DNA of 22,884 nucleotides, from the NCBI GenBank assembly GCA_015231995.1, contig JADGAO010000022.1:1-22884 (forward strand), read 5' to 3'. This document shows positions 1 to 7,028 of the stretch, piece after piece (positions within the stretch are counted from its first letter, which is position 1; each line of letters starts with the position of its first letter). This stretch comes from Nitrospinota bacterium (lineage in GTDB: Bacteria; Nitrospinota_A; UBA7883; JACRLM01). The notes under the pieces were generated by a model. It was not told the DNA's origin, searched no databases, and saw only the letters and a list, made by a program, of their open reading frames with translations. Made by a program: the position numbers and the translations under genes.

Positions 1-168
1 AAGAATGTTCTATTATACTTCGATCCTTCAGTCGAGGACTCCTTCAGGATGACAACTTTGATCCTTCGGTCGCCAGGCGCTCCCTCAGGATGACAAAAAG
101 AGGCCATTCGGTCGCTAGAGCTTCCCTCGGCAAGGATGACAAAAAAGCATCCCTCGGCAACATCATAT
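1..168. repeat. Degenerate tandem copies of an interspersed repeat
   Basis: Three imperfect copies of a roughly 40-bp unit lie at about 21-55, 60-97 and 103-146. Each has the form (GA)TCCTTCGGTCGCC, a variable core, then CTCAGGATGACAA; a fourth broken piece (ATCCCTCGGCAACAT) follows. Such 'cttcgg...ctcaggatgac' units are familiar as interspersed intergenic repeats in many uncultivated bacteria. No gene is supported here. The repeats lie just past the stop codon of the TolC-like gene, where that transcript would end. Confidence 0.6.
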
Positions 169-1446
169 TCATTTAACGATTTTCAACGCGCCTCCCGTGG
201 CCAGGTTCAACCGCTCCAGCTCCATGCGGACGCCATAGCTGGCGCGGAGCCATTCCACTTTCGCCTCTGCGTATCTGGAGAGCGCGTCGCCAAGCTCCGT
301 CAAAAGGTTTAGCTCGTACTGCGTCCGGGCGAAATCGAGATTATCCTGCGCCGCTGTGACGCCGGCTTTCGCCAACTCCATTTTTATATCGGCCAGCGAA
401 AGCTCGCCGAGCGCGGATTTTATCTCCATCCGGATTTTCCGCTCCAGCGTTTCCTTCTCGAAAACAAGGGCGGTTGCGCGGGCCGTCAGCTCTTCTTCCC
501 TCGAGCGTCGCGTGAACCCGTCGAAGATATCCATCTTCGCCCGTATCCCCACTTCCCACTTGTTGCGCGACGGCAGACGCCGGTCGGAATCCCCCACCTC
601 GGCGACGCCCTCTATAAGCGGGTAATGCGACGAGCGCGTCTCGCCGATCTGCGCTCGCAATCCTGCTATCCTGTCGTCAAGCTCCTGAGTTTCCGGGCGG
701 GACTTGACCGCCGCGTTGAAAACGCCGGTCTCCTCCGGGAGCGTGAAACGGGGCGGCTCTTCGGATGGCGGCTCCACCTCGAAATAGTCGCCTATGGGGG
801 AGCCGATGAGTTCCTGGAGAGCGGCCAGTTTTATCTCCATCTCTTTTTTCGCCCGTTCAAGCTTTAGCTTCTCGGCGCGGGAAACGGCGTAAAGGCCGGA
901 GACGACTCGTTGCGCCACTAGTCCCGCCTCGTTTTTCTCGCGGGCCTTGTCGTATTCCACATATGCGATGGCGTTGGTCTGCATGAGCGCGTCCACGGTC
1001 TGGACGGAAAGCAGGTAATCGTAATACCGCGCCGCGACGTCGTGCTGTAAGACCTGCAATCCGCGGGCAAGACGCCGCTCCGCCTCGCTTTTCTCCAGTT
1101 TTCTTTTTTCGACGGCGCCGTTCGTTTTGCCGAAATCGTATATCTTCTGACGCGCGGTGACGGCCCATACGGAGTCGTCCACGGTTTCGGAACTGTCCGG
1201 TTGCGGCAATAGACGCGAACGCCCGAACGACGCGGAAACCTGCGGCCACCACGCGCCGTTCTCCGCGTCCACCGCCCCCTGCCCCGCTTTTACGTTTTCT
1301 TTGAGGGATTGTATGGACGCGTTGTTGTCTCTGGCGTAGGTGGATAAAGACTCCAGCGTCATGGAGCCGGCGATTTTAGGCCCGGCGAATACAATATGGG
1401 CTGAAACCAGCGTGAAGATGGCGGCAGTTAAAATGGCGGGTTTCAT
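169..1446 (-). CDS. TolC-family outer-membrane efflux protein
   Basis: A 425-residue protein with a clear Sec signal peptide (MKPAILTAAIFTLVSAHIVFAG). The rest is the helical, heptad-rich pattern of the TolC/outer-membrane factor family, with the usual two-fold internal similarity: DNNASIQSLKENVKAGQG near the start of the first half and RPETQELDDRIAGLRAQIGE at the start of the second. The strand segments WAVTARQKIYDFGKTNG and WEVGIRAKMDIFDGFTRR are the characteristic '(A)...Q.iyDfG' and '..v....diFdg..r' blocks. The length is normal for the family (about 420-480). It would form the trimeric outer-membrane exit duct for a type I or RND exporter, but no inner-membrane pump or adaptor is next to it, so its partner and substrate are unknown. 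The start is the first ATG before the signal peptide; its ribosome site is weak. A 570-bp repeat-rich spacer separates it from the mam genes, so membership in the magnetosome cluster is uncertain. Confidence 0.85.
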   Translation of the reverse strand: MKPAILTAAIFTLVSAHIVFAGPKIAGSMTLESLSTYARDNNASIQSLKENVKAGQGAVDAENGAWWPQVSASFGRSRLLPQPDSSETVDDSVWAVTARQKIYDFGKTNGAVEKRKLEKSEAERRLARGLQVLQHDVAARYYDYLLSVQTVDALMQTNAIAYVEYDKAREKNEAGLVAQRVVSGLYAVSRAEKLKLERAKKEMEIKLAALQELIGSPIGDYFEVEPPSEEPPRFTLPEETGVFNAAVKSRPETQELDDRIAGLRAQIGETRSSHYPLIEGVAEVGDSDRRLPSRNKWEVGIRAKMDIFDGFTRRSREEELTARATALVFEKETLERKIRMEIKSALGELSLADIKMELAKAGVTAAQDNLDFARTQYELNLLTELGDALSRYAEAKVEWLRASYGVRMELERLNLATGGALKIVK

Positions 1447-1536
1447 TTAGGATCGCTCATGTCGCATCCGCTTTTTTCAAGGCGAATGTTAACCCGCGCG
1501 TTAACCCAAGTCAAGACCGACCTCATCTCGATTAAC

Positions 1537-1626
1537 TCCTTACCCTCTCCCCGCCAACTTTGCGGGAAGAGAGCCTGCCCTGAGTCTTCCGAAGGGAAGG
1601 CGCGAAGCGCCAGGTGAGGGGTTACA
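1537..1626. repeat. Interspersed repeat remnant A
   Basis: This begins as CCCTCTCCCCGCC and ends as GGTGAGGGGTTAC, the two arms of the common 'ccctcaccctaaccctctccc ... gggagagggt' type of intergenic element. It contains small hairpins: CTTCC-GAAG-GGAAG at 1586-1599 and GGCGC-GAA-GCGCC at 1599-1611. The 19-bp segment at 1578-1596 recurs at 1801-1819 with 16 of 19 bases identical. Confidence 0.5.
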
Positions 1627-1680
1627 AGCAGTTCTCAATAATATTGACCTAAACGTAGTTCAAACTTAAAACACTGTTTG

Positions 1681-1850
1681 TAAGCCCTCACCCTAACCCT
1701 CTCCCGCGATATGGCGCGGGAGAGGGGGCAGGAGCATCGGTCAACGACTTACGCAAAGGTCTCCTTTTCAGGGGGGCTACCCCACCGGCGCGGGAGTTTA
1801 CCCTGAGTCCCTCGAAGGGCGCCACATCCCCGAGCTTCGGGGAGGAAAAA
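1681..1850. repeat. Interspersed repeat remnant B with perfect hairpins
   Basis: This starts with the CCCTCACCCTAACCCTCTCCC signature. It contains a perfect 12-bp inverted repeat, CCCTCTCCCGCG at 1697-1708 and CGCGGGAGAGGG at 1715-1726 with a 6-nt loop. Further on is the second copy of the 19-bp repeat (1801-1819) and a small CCCCGA-GCT-TCGGGG hairpin at 1828-1842. It looks like nested repeat debris rather than a functional terminator, although the 12-bp stem could stop or stabilise RNA. Confidence 0.5.
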
Positions 1851-2015
1851 GGGGGTTTCAGGGAGACTAAGTAGCAGGGTTTTACATCCGCCAGCCTTGC
1901 GTCCAGACACGAAAAAACGTCCTGAAATCGCGCAAAAAAAAACTGGTGCATAGACGCTTGATTTATGTTAGATTCACCGAAGATTTAGAAAAACCACCTT
2001 GAGGGAATTCGAGTT

Positions 2016-2588
2016 ATGCTAAATGAAACTTTAATGTTGAAAGTGGACTCCGCCGTTCAAGCCTCCAAGTTGCCTGCAATGGCCGGTAAATCTTTTACCG
2101 TTATTACCTCCGAGGCGGTCAATGGCGGCATGAGCAACCTGCTTGTGCTTGCACCCGAAGGTAGCACAGCCGGAAAAGGCCTTGTCCTCCTGAAAGTGGA
2201 AGGCGCCCAGCAGATGCCCTACATAGCGGGCCAGACGTTCACTGTCGGCAAATCGCCGATAATAGCCGGTCATGGCGCAAGCAACTGGCTGGTTCTCAAA
2301 CCGATCGGCGCCAAAGGCTCTACCATAGCGGCCAAAACAGCCATGACCACAGTAGCCGCCAAAAGCGCCGCGACTGGAGCTGGCATTTCTTCTGCGGCCA
2401 AAATAGGCGCCGCAAAAACCGCAACAACCGGAGCTGGCACAATATTCACCGGAACCGGGTTGAGCCTCGGGCTTGGTCTGGGTTTAGGCGCTTGGGGTCC
2501 ATTGATTCTCACGGGCATATTGGGCGCTGGCATTTACGGATACATGAAAAATAAAACCGATGACGCTCTTGCCGAAGAGGCTGTCTAA
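2016..2588 (+). CDS. mamD: MamD/Mms6-family magnetosome crystal protein
   Basis: A 190-residue protein with the hallmark of the Mms6/MamD(Mms7)/MamG group near its C-terminus: a Leu-Gly repeat running straight into AWGP (GLSLGLGLGLGAWGPLILTG, about residues 146-165), then a hydrophobic stretch, YMKNK, and a short acidic tail (DDALAEEAV). In Magnetospirillum these proteins sit in the magnetosome membrane and bind the magnetite crystal; Mms6 binds iron through its acidic tail. The N-terminal half is an internal duplication: AGKSFTV...SNLLVLAPEG (about 23-50) and AGQTFTV...SNWLVLKPIG (about 72-99), each preceded by a LKV(D/E) strand. A Thr/Ala/Lys-rich linker joins the halves. The N-terminal repeats favour MamD over Mms6, but it is shorter than MamD (about 310). 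It is the only mam gene here on the plus strand. A GAGGG lies about 11 nt before the ATG. Confidence 0.82.
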   Translation: MLNETLMLKVDSAVQASKLPAMAGKSFTVITSEAVNGGMSNLLVLAPEGSTAGKGLVLLKVEGAQQMPYIAGQTFTVGKSPIIAGHGASNWLVLKPIGAKGSTIAAKTAMTTVAAKSAATGAGISSAAKIGAAKTATTGAGTIFTGTGLSLGLGLGLGAWGPLILTGILGAGIYGYMKNKTDDALAEEAV

Positions 2589-2638
2589 GGTTTTTTAAAG
2601 GTCGAGGGTTGGCAATGCTCTCGCCTTCTGCTGTCAGG

Positions 2639-2671
2639 CTGTAGGGGCGACCCGGTGGGTCGCCCCTACAG
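2639..2671. terminator. Perfect 15-bp inverted repeat between convergent genes
   Basis: CTGTAGGGGCGACCC (2639-2653), a GGT loop, then GGGTCGCCCCTACAG (2657-2671) make a perfect 15-bp stem. It lies between the convergent mamD-like and mamT genes, where a bidirectional terminator would be expected. No T-run follows on either strand, and sequences of the form 'GTAGGGGCGACCC' occur as dispersed repeats in many genomes, so it may be a mobile palindromic repeat that also stops transcription. Confidence 0.5.
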
Positions 2672-2797
2672 CGGATCGTCTGTCGAAAACGATGATTTTA
2701 TTTCCCGTCTCAACGATTGAACACAAAATCCAAATTCAACTTCCTCAAGGACGGCGGGGTGAAGAACACCCACGCCGAGCAATTGGGCGACAGCCTC

Positions 2798-3313
2798 TTA
2801 AGGCGCTGTCGCCCCGGCGGGATCGGCGGCGCTGGCGGTCGTCGCCATGGGGACTTCTATAACGATGTCGTGGCATTTGATGCAACGGCCTGCTGGCGGA
2901 TGCGGCCTGTTGGAATCGGGCAGGATAGGCGGCCCGATCTTGTACATCGTCGAAATTCTGGCCAACGCGTTACCCACCGGGCTGGCCCACCGGCTTCCGG
3001 CTGGGGGGCCGTCGCTGAACAGGTGGCAGTTCGTGCAATCTCCCCAATAGGAGTGCGGCATCTTGCGTGTTTTGTCGATAGTGGGGATTTTTTTTATCAC
3101 CATTTTCCTTGTGGCTTTTGTCACGAAGGGTTTCACGACCGGGTCCACGAACGACGGCTGGACAGGTTTTGGCATACTGCCGAAAAACTCGCCAACCGCC
3201 TGTCGGCTGGAATGCAACCCCTCCTCGCCACCGGCTCCCAAAAGAAGGGCCGCCGCCACTGAAAACGCGGCGATGAGCCAGGGAACCGTTTTCTCGATGG
3301 ATTTGCGGTTCAT
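2798..3313 (-). CDS. mamT: MamT-like magnetochrome (di-haem c) protein
   Basis: A 171-residue protein with an N-terminal membrane anchor (about residues 9-28) and two c-type haem sites: CTNCH (C93, C96, H97) and CIKCH (C144, C147, H148). Each is preceded by the Pro/His run of the magnetochrome domain (MPHSYWGDCTNCH; NRPHPPAGRCIKCH), a fold known only from magnetosome proteins MamE, MamP, MamT and MamX. There is no PDZ or protease domain, which fits MamT (about 174 residues, two magnetochromes) rather than MamP or MamE. The likely role is electron transfer in the magnetosome lumen, setting the Fe(II)/Fe(III) balance for magnetite. It starts 3 bp after the mamS-like stop, the same S-T order as in Magnetospirillum. 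The Ala/Thr-rich tail after the second haem is unremarkable. It is the last gene of the minus-strand run. Confidence 0.75.
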   Translation of the reverse strand: MNRKSIEKTVPWLIAAFSVAAALLLGAGGEEGLHSSRQAVGEFFGSMPKPVQPSFVDPVVKPFVTKATRKMVIKKIPTIDKTRKMPHSYWGDCTNCHLFSDGPPAGSRWASPVGNALARISTMYKIGPPILPDSNRPHPPAGRCIKCHDIVIEVPMATTASAADPAGATAP

Positions 3314-3316
3314 CTG

Positions 3317-3937
3317 TCAGCGTAGCTGGTTGGACCAGAGGGCGAAACCCTCGTCGTTGCGAAGCTGGCAAAGACGGCCGTTCAAGGTTATCTTTTGGGC
3401 GTAGATGACGGGGTCTTTGGCTATATTGTCGAAATAAAACCCGACGCCGGAAATGGCCGAGTCGTGGGCTATCTCGCATCCGATATACCGTAAAAACCAC
3501 GAAGGGCCGACAGATATCTCCTGCTCCACGCCATTTGGGCCACTGAGCCAAACGTGGATTTGCCCGTCCTTCTGTTGCAATTCCGACACCTGCTGGACAG
3601 TCCCGGAGAAAGCTTTCTCGGGCGCCCGCTCGAAATCCAGCAAGCCGCCCGTCGGCGGAGCCGGTTGGGTCTGGGCGACGTTCATCATCTGCGGCTGAGC
3701 CGGTTGCATTCCCGGAGGCGCGGCGAAATCGCTGGATTCCAGCGACGGTTTGGAGTCCGATATCTGATCGGAAACCCATTTTTGGGCGGAGCCGACGTCG
3801 TCGAGCCAACCGGAAACCGATGGGCCTGTTTCGGCTTTGCGGTCCACGCTCCAGAATTTGTCGGGAGAATATACCGCCATCCCCACCAGCAGAGCCAGCG
3901 TCGGGCCTATGATGATAATGTAGTCTCTATAGTTCAC
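3317..3937 (-). CDS. mamS: MamS-like membrane-anchored magnetosome protein
   Basis: A 206-residue protein with one N-terminal membrane helix (about 5-24), a Pro/Gln-rich linker (about 72-97) and a globular C-terminal domain (about 107-206). The domain has the blocks FSGTVQQVSELQQKDGQIHVWL, GPSWFLRYIGCEI, DSAISGVGFYFD, AQKITLNG and LRNDEGFALWS, the pattern of small beta-barrel (OB-like) periplasmic domains ending in 'LR...G..LW'. I call it MamS from its size (MamS about 180), its single anchor and its position directly before mamT; in Magnetospirillum mamS affects crystal size. Sequence similarity was not tested, so the symbol is tentative. The start is GTG with a good AAAGGTGG site 6 nt upstream. 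It lies 34 bp after the kinase gene and 3 bp before mamT. A lone cysteine pair (C154, C190) could form a disulfide. Confidence 0.55.
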   Translation of the reverse strand: MNYRDYIIIIGPTLALLVGMAVYSPDKFWSVDRKAETGPSVSGWLDDVGSAQKWVSDQISDSKPSLESSDFAAPPGMQPAQPQMMNVAQTQPAPPTGGLLDFERAPEKAFSGTVQQVSELQQKDGQIHVWLSGPNGVEQEISVGPSWFLRYIGCEIAHDSAISGVGFYFDNIAKDPVIYAQKITLNGRLCQLRNDEGFALWSNQLR

Positions 3938-3971
3938 TTTATGCCACCTTTCACTGGTTCACGGCGCCGGG

Positions 3972-4916
3972 TCATTTATTGCCGCCAAAAAGGGCCGCTT
4001 TGAACGATTGTATGGCCCCTTCGATAAATCCCTGTGGCCGGCCGTTCTGGAATCCGAAAGCCTCCATTGCGAACCTGTAAACATCTTTCCATGGAACGTC
4101 TTCACCGGACTCGGCAAGCAACCTGTCATGCGCGGATTCCCATGCGGACACCGCGCCGGCGCCGAAATAGCGGTTATTCTTCGAGGACATGATCCTGTCG
4201 ATGTCCCTAGGGCTTAAGGCCATGACGCGGCCCGGAAACCCGACGAAAAAAAACAGATCCACGCAAAAATACAGGAACGCCCCTTTGCTGAGCTGGACGC
4301 CCGAAAGGGACATCAGTTTTTCCGGCGCGCATTTCAACGCCAGATAGCTCCAGTACCTTTCGTTGACGTTGGGTCGCCTGCCGCCATCGTTAAGGTAATC
4401 CCTGAATTTTACTTCAAGCGGAATACAGCTATCAATGTCTATCAACCGCACGATCTTGTCGGAGACGCCCTTGCCTATGAACACGTTTTTTATGTCGAGG
4501 TCTCCGTGCCAGTAGCCGCTCCGGTTGATATCCCTCAACGCTATGCAGACCCCGGAGAGTATCTCCCTGCAGTTATTCGCCTCCAGCTGGCCCTTTAACG
4601 AGTCAAGAGTGGCGCCCTCCAGCTGTTCGTAAAAAATATAACTGCGGTAGCCGCGGACTCCGGGATCGTCTTCCGTCACGGCGTAAACCCTTGGGACGCA
4701 CGGCGAACACGGCTTTTCGATATGGCTTTTCAGGAACCCGTAAGACGACGGGCGGCTCCTGAGCCTTTTGACGAATAACCTGCGGCCCAGTTCCTCGAAA
4801 TAGACTCCTTCGGGAACGAACTGTCCGAAATTCTGGCTCTTCCACTCGACCATGGACGGATCGAACTCCACGGCGATTTTCCCGCCTTCGTCGGGCGAAC
4901 TAAAAACAAACCTCAT
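3972..4916 (-). CDS. Protein kinase of a TerY-P-like triad
   Basis: A 314-residue protein-kinase-like enzyme. The catalytic loop is HGDLDIKN (H137, D139 catalytic base, N144 metal ligand), followed by LIDID (D160/D162) in place of the DFG metal-binding motif. A candidate ATP-binding lysine is K50 in RLFVKRLR; the glycine-rich loop is not obvious. YIFYEQLEGATLDSL (about 93-107) looks like the hinge region. This is nearer to the lipopolysaccharide-kinase/RIO-like branch (HGDLxxxN, DxD) than to typical eukaryote-like kinases. No membrane segment is evident, so it is probably cytoplasmic. It lies 18 bp after the PP2C gene, itself 36 bp after the vWA gene. vWA, PP2C and kinase together make the TerY-P triad known from metal- and stress-response loci. 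The substrate is unknown; a magnetosome protein, or the vWA partner, is my inference. Confidence 0.75.
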   Translation of the reverse strand: MRFVFSSPDEGGKIAVEFDPSMVEWKSQNFGQFVPEGVYFEELGRRLFVKRLRSRPSSYGFLKSHIEKPCSPCVPRVYAVTEDDPGVRGYRSYIFYEQLEGATLDSLKGQLEANNCREILSGVCIALRDINRSGYWHGDLDIKNVFIGKGVSDKIVRLIDIDSCIPLEVKFRDYLNDGGRRPNVNERYWSYLALKCAPEKLMSLSGVQLSKGAFLYFCVDLFFFVGFPGRVMALSPRDIDRIMSSKNNRYFGAGAVSAWESAHDRLLAESGEDVPWKDVYRFAMEAFGFQNGRPQGFIEGAIQSFKAALFGGNK

Positions 4917-4934
4917 CGGCGGATCCTATCGGTG

Positions 4935-5735
4935 TTAAATAAACATTCCATAAAAAACGGCCTTGTCGTCTCCTGTGTCCGAACGCATGCCTTTGAGAAA
5001 AATCCTCCGCAGTTTTTTCGCAGACTCTATCCCGCTTTTAGCGAGCGCGCCCGCGATCAGGCCTTCATGGACGTATTTTGCGCCGTCGCTTTTGAGGATC
5101 AAGTACTCCATACGGCCCGCCTTGTAGACTTCGTACGGCGTATCGGAAAATTTCATCTGCGGCGCCGCGTCTCCATGGCTGACGACCCTGGCGAATATCC
5201 GGTCTTTAAGGGTTTCGCGTTGCCTGGGCGCCTCCCCTTCGCGTTTGACCATCATGCCGATATCGCCGGTTCTGGCTATCAACACCCTGCGGTCCTGTTT
5301 TAAAATCACTCCCGCCGCAAAAGCGCATGAGAACGACAGCAATCTCCCATCGGCGGACGGGCCGCGGAACGGCCTGCTTTTCGCGCCGAACATTTCCATA
5401 GCCTCCGGTTTTGAAATAAACGACCTCCACTCGTTGGCCCACGCAGTCTGCATCTGGTCTATCGAACCGGAAAACAACCCGTCAATATCCATCTGCGTTT
5501 GCGGCCCGCCGAACCAGTCCAGGGCGTTGTTCAAAAAATGATATCCGATGCTGTTGGCCAGATACCTGCTGGAAAAAGCCCCGATGCGATCCTCGTCGCT
5601 AGTGGCGTCGGCGATGTAAAACGCGGCCCCTTGGCTGGAGCTTATGATCCCGACCGCGTCTTCGCAAAGCTCCTCGTCGTCTGTATGCCTTTTGCCAGCG
5701 CTTACCAGCGCTTCGCACACGAACCTGCTCATCAT
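4935..5735 (-). CDS. PP2C-type protein phosphatase of a TerY-P-like triad
   Basis: A 266-residue protein with the spaced acidic motifs of metal-dependent PP2C phosphatases: EDAVGI (E25, D26), YIADATSDE (D43, D47, in place of the classical DGxGG), TGDIGMMV (D158), LKSDGAKY (D217) and DTGDDKAVF (D256, D257). The length is normal for a minimal PP2C domain, with no membrane helix. The variant second motif (DATSD) is seen in PP2C enzymes that accompany vWA and kinase partners, though I judge that from memory. It would reverse phosphorylation placed by the adjacent kinase. Two in-frame ATG codons open the gene; the ribosome site (GGGA) is modest. The gap to the vWA gene upstream is 36 bp and to the kinase downstream 18 bp, so the three are almost certainly co-transcribed. 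Confidence 0.78.
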   Translation of the reverse strand: MMSRFVCEALVSAGKRHTDDEELCEDAVGIISSSQGAAFYIADATSDEDRIGAFSSRYLANSIGYHFLNNALDWFGGPQTQMDIDGLFSGSIDQMQTAWANEWRSFISKPEAMEMFGAKSRPFRGPSADGRLLSFSCAFAAGVILKQDRRVLIARTGDIGMMVKREGEAPRQRETLKDRIFARVVSHGDAAPQMKFSDTPYEVYKAGRMEYLILKSDGAKYVHEGLIAGALAKSGIESAKKLRRIFLKGMRSDTGDDKAVFYGMFI

Positions 5736-5771
5736 TTCAGTCCCGTCAGCGCAGGCTGGCGCGCGCGCCCT

Positions 5772-6797
5772 CTAAACGTCATGCGGCATGCAATTGGGGC
5801 AAAAGCCGGAAACGCCGGAGGACATACGGAACAGGCCCCGCAATTTCTGGTAGCTGTCGGTGTTGTCGGCGAGGAAAAACGAGCGGTACCCGTGCTTGGG
5901 GCACATACCGGCGACATTTTCCATCTGCGCCTTGCCGCTGTCGGATTCCGGGCCTATGAACGAGGTTATCAACACGGAGGTCTCGTCGTTATCGAAAGGA
6001 TTTTCGATCGGGCTTCCTTTGGGATAGTTGTGCGCGCCGTCCGAATAAATCAGGCAACGGATATTCGGCGCGGTCACGGGCAACCCGTCCGGCGTTATGC
6101 ACACGTCTTTGATAACGGCTATATTGTCCGGGCCGCCGAACAGGGCCAGCGACGATTGCAGGCAGGCCTCTTTAATCTGGTGGGCCAGGCTTAAAGCCGC
6201 GTTGATGTTGGTATAATGTTTCGTGTTGTCCTGTCCGAAAATAGCGTCTGTTATGGCGTTCTTCGGCATACTTCTTTGAGCCTTGCGCATGCTGGCGCTT
6301 AAATAATCCGCAAACTCCTGGGCCGAGCCGAACATCCGGCCTATCTCGTAAACGCTTTTTATGAACGGAAGCCCCTCGCCGTCTTTGGCGACCTCGGCCT
6401 CTTTTGAAAAATATATCAGCGCGACATAGGCTTTCTTTTGCGAAGCCTCCATCATCTCCTCCACCAGATCCCACACGCCCCTGGCGACGCTTTTGGCCAT
6501 CAGCGTCATTTTCGAAACCCGCACTTTGGACGAAGCGAAATCCTCCATGGACCCGGATACGTCGCATATAAGCATCCCAAGCCCTATCTCTGCTTTGGCG
6601 GCTCCGCTCTCCTCGTTGGACGCGTCGAGCAATATCATCTGATCGGCGCACTGCGGCTCCGAACAAAACGAACCGGATTGCGCCGCCTCTTCGGCCGAAT
6701 ACTCCTTGCCGCATTCGGGGCAATGATAGGCCTGGCTCCCGGCGCCCGCCTTGTCCTCAACAACGCTTTCTTCCATCCATTCCTCCGGTTTATCCAT
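5772..6797 (-). CDS. TerY-like vWA domain protein with zinc ribbons
   Basis: A 341-residue protein. Residues 24-50 form a probable zinc-binding module (C26, C29, C45, C50). A von Willebrand A domain starts near residue 71 with the metal-ion-dependent adhesion site DVSGS (D79, S81, S83); later metal-site candidates are the threonine in NAITDAIFG and the aspartate in CLIYSDGAHN. The protein ends with a second CPNC pair (C333, C336). vWA plus zinc ribbon is the architecture of TerY. Such proteins act as cytoplasmic scaffolds bringing partners together around a bound divalent metal. The ATG has a GGAAGG site 7 nt upstream. The gene heads the vWA-PP2C-kinase triad and follows the 30-residue micropeptide by 66 bp. 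A role in assembling a magnetosome-associated kinase complex is inferred from position only. Confidence 0.75.
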   Translation of the reverse strand: MDKPEEWMEESVVEDKAGAGSQAYHCPECGKEYSAEEAAQSGSFCSEPQCADQMILLDASNEESGAAKAEIGLGMLICDVSGSMEDFASSKVRVSKMTLMAKSVARGVWDLVEEMMEASQKKAYVALIYFSKEAEVAKDGEGLPFIKSVYEIGRMFGSAQEFADYLSASMRKAQRSMPKNAITDAIFGQDNTKHYTNINAALSLAHQIKEACLQSSLALFGGPDNIAVIKDVCITPDGLPVTAPNIRCLIYSDGAHNYPKGSPIENPFDNDETSVLITSFIGPESDSGKAQMENVAGMCPKHGYRSFFLADNTDSYQKLRGLFRMSSGVSGFCPNCMPHDV

Positions 6798-6828
6798 TAT
6801 CGGCCTTCCATAAGCGTTATCAGCGGAC

Positions 6829-6852
6829 GGCCCGGCGCACTGCGACCGGGCC
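6829..6852 (-). other. GC-rich hairpin between micropeptide gene and vWA gene
   Basis: GGCCCGG (6829-6835) pairs perfectly with CCGGGCC (6846-6852) across a 10-nt loop, and one bulge lets the stem extend to GGA/TCC. It lies between the micropeptide stop and the vWA start codon. No U-run follows, so it is not a standard terminator; it may set relative expression by RNA processing or attenuation. Confidence 0.3.
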
Positions 6853-6863
6853 TCCTGACAAGC

Positions 6864-6956
6864 CTACTCCTCCCTCTGGGTGATACGTTGTGTGGCGATA
6901 TTGCCGATCACTACGCCGACCGCTACAATCAAGGCTTTGAACAGAAATTTGTACAT
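6864..6956 (-). CDS. 30-residue single-pass membrane micropeptide
   Basis: A 30-codon reading frame begins at the ATG at 6956 and ends with TAG at 6864. It has an ideal ribosome site: AGGAGG six bases before the ATG. The product starts MYKFLFKALIVAVGVVIG and ends with the charged tail QRITQREE. It is therefore one hydrophobic helix (about residues 4-21) with lysines at the N-terminal side and a short Arg/Glu tail. It fills an otherwise empty 230-bp gap between the Get3-like ATPase and the vWA gene. I recognise no family. Its N-terminal anchor resembles those of the 67-residue protein at 17349 and MamR in this window (aromatic/Lys, then a Gly/Ala/Val-rich helix). The ribosome site, in-frame stop and sensible composition make it a likely real gene that automatic calling would miss. 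Confidence 0.6.
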   Translation of the reverse strand: MYKFLFKALIVAVGVVIGNIATQRITQREE

Positions 6957-7028
6957 GCGTTGCCTCCTGAAAATACCTGGCGTTAATGTTCCGCGAACTT
7001 GTCAGCGCTCCGAACAACCGCTTCGTTG

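Larger units (their letters stand above)
1447..2015. other. Repeat-rich intergenic region, no supported gene
   Basis: This 569-bp spacer lies between the divergently oriented TolC-like gene and the mamD/mms6-like gene, so promoters for both should lie in it; I see no convincing -35/-10 pair. It contains interspersed-repeat debris (annotated separately) with many short GC-rich inverted repeats. The last 65 bp before the mamD-like ATG are AT-rich and free of repeats, and are the likeliest place for that promoter. Confidence 0.6.

Noticed and set aside
1688..1951. Open frame of 87 codons on the minus strand
   Set aside because: It is a translation of repeat remnant B (hairpins and duplicated unit), with Pro/Arg-rich composition and no family likeness or ribosome site.
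1958..1986. Possible sigma-70 promoter before the mamD-like gene (TTGATT ... AGATTT, 17-bp spacing)
   Set aside because: The -10 element is too poor a match to claim, although the AT-rich location is suitable.
2717..3262. Plus-strand frame of 181 codons opposite mamT
   Set aside because: It lies antisense to the mamT/mamS-like genes; its translation is Arg/His/Gly-rich and shows no domain, whereas the minus strand gives two haem motifs and an anchor.
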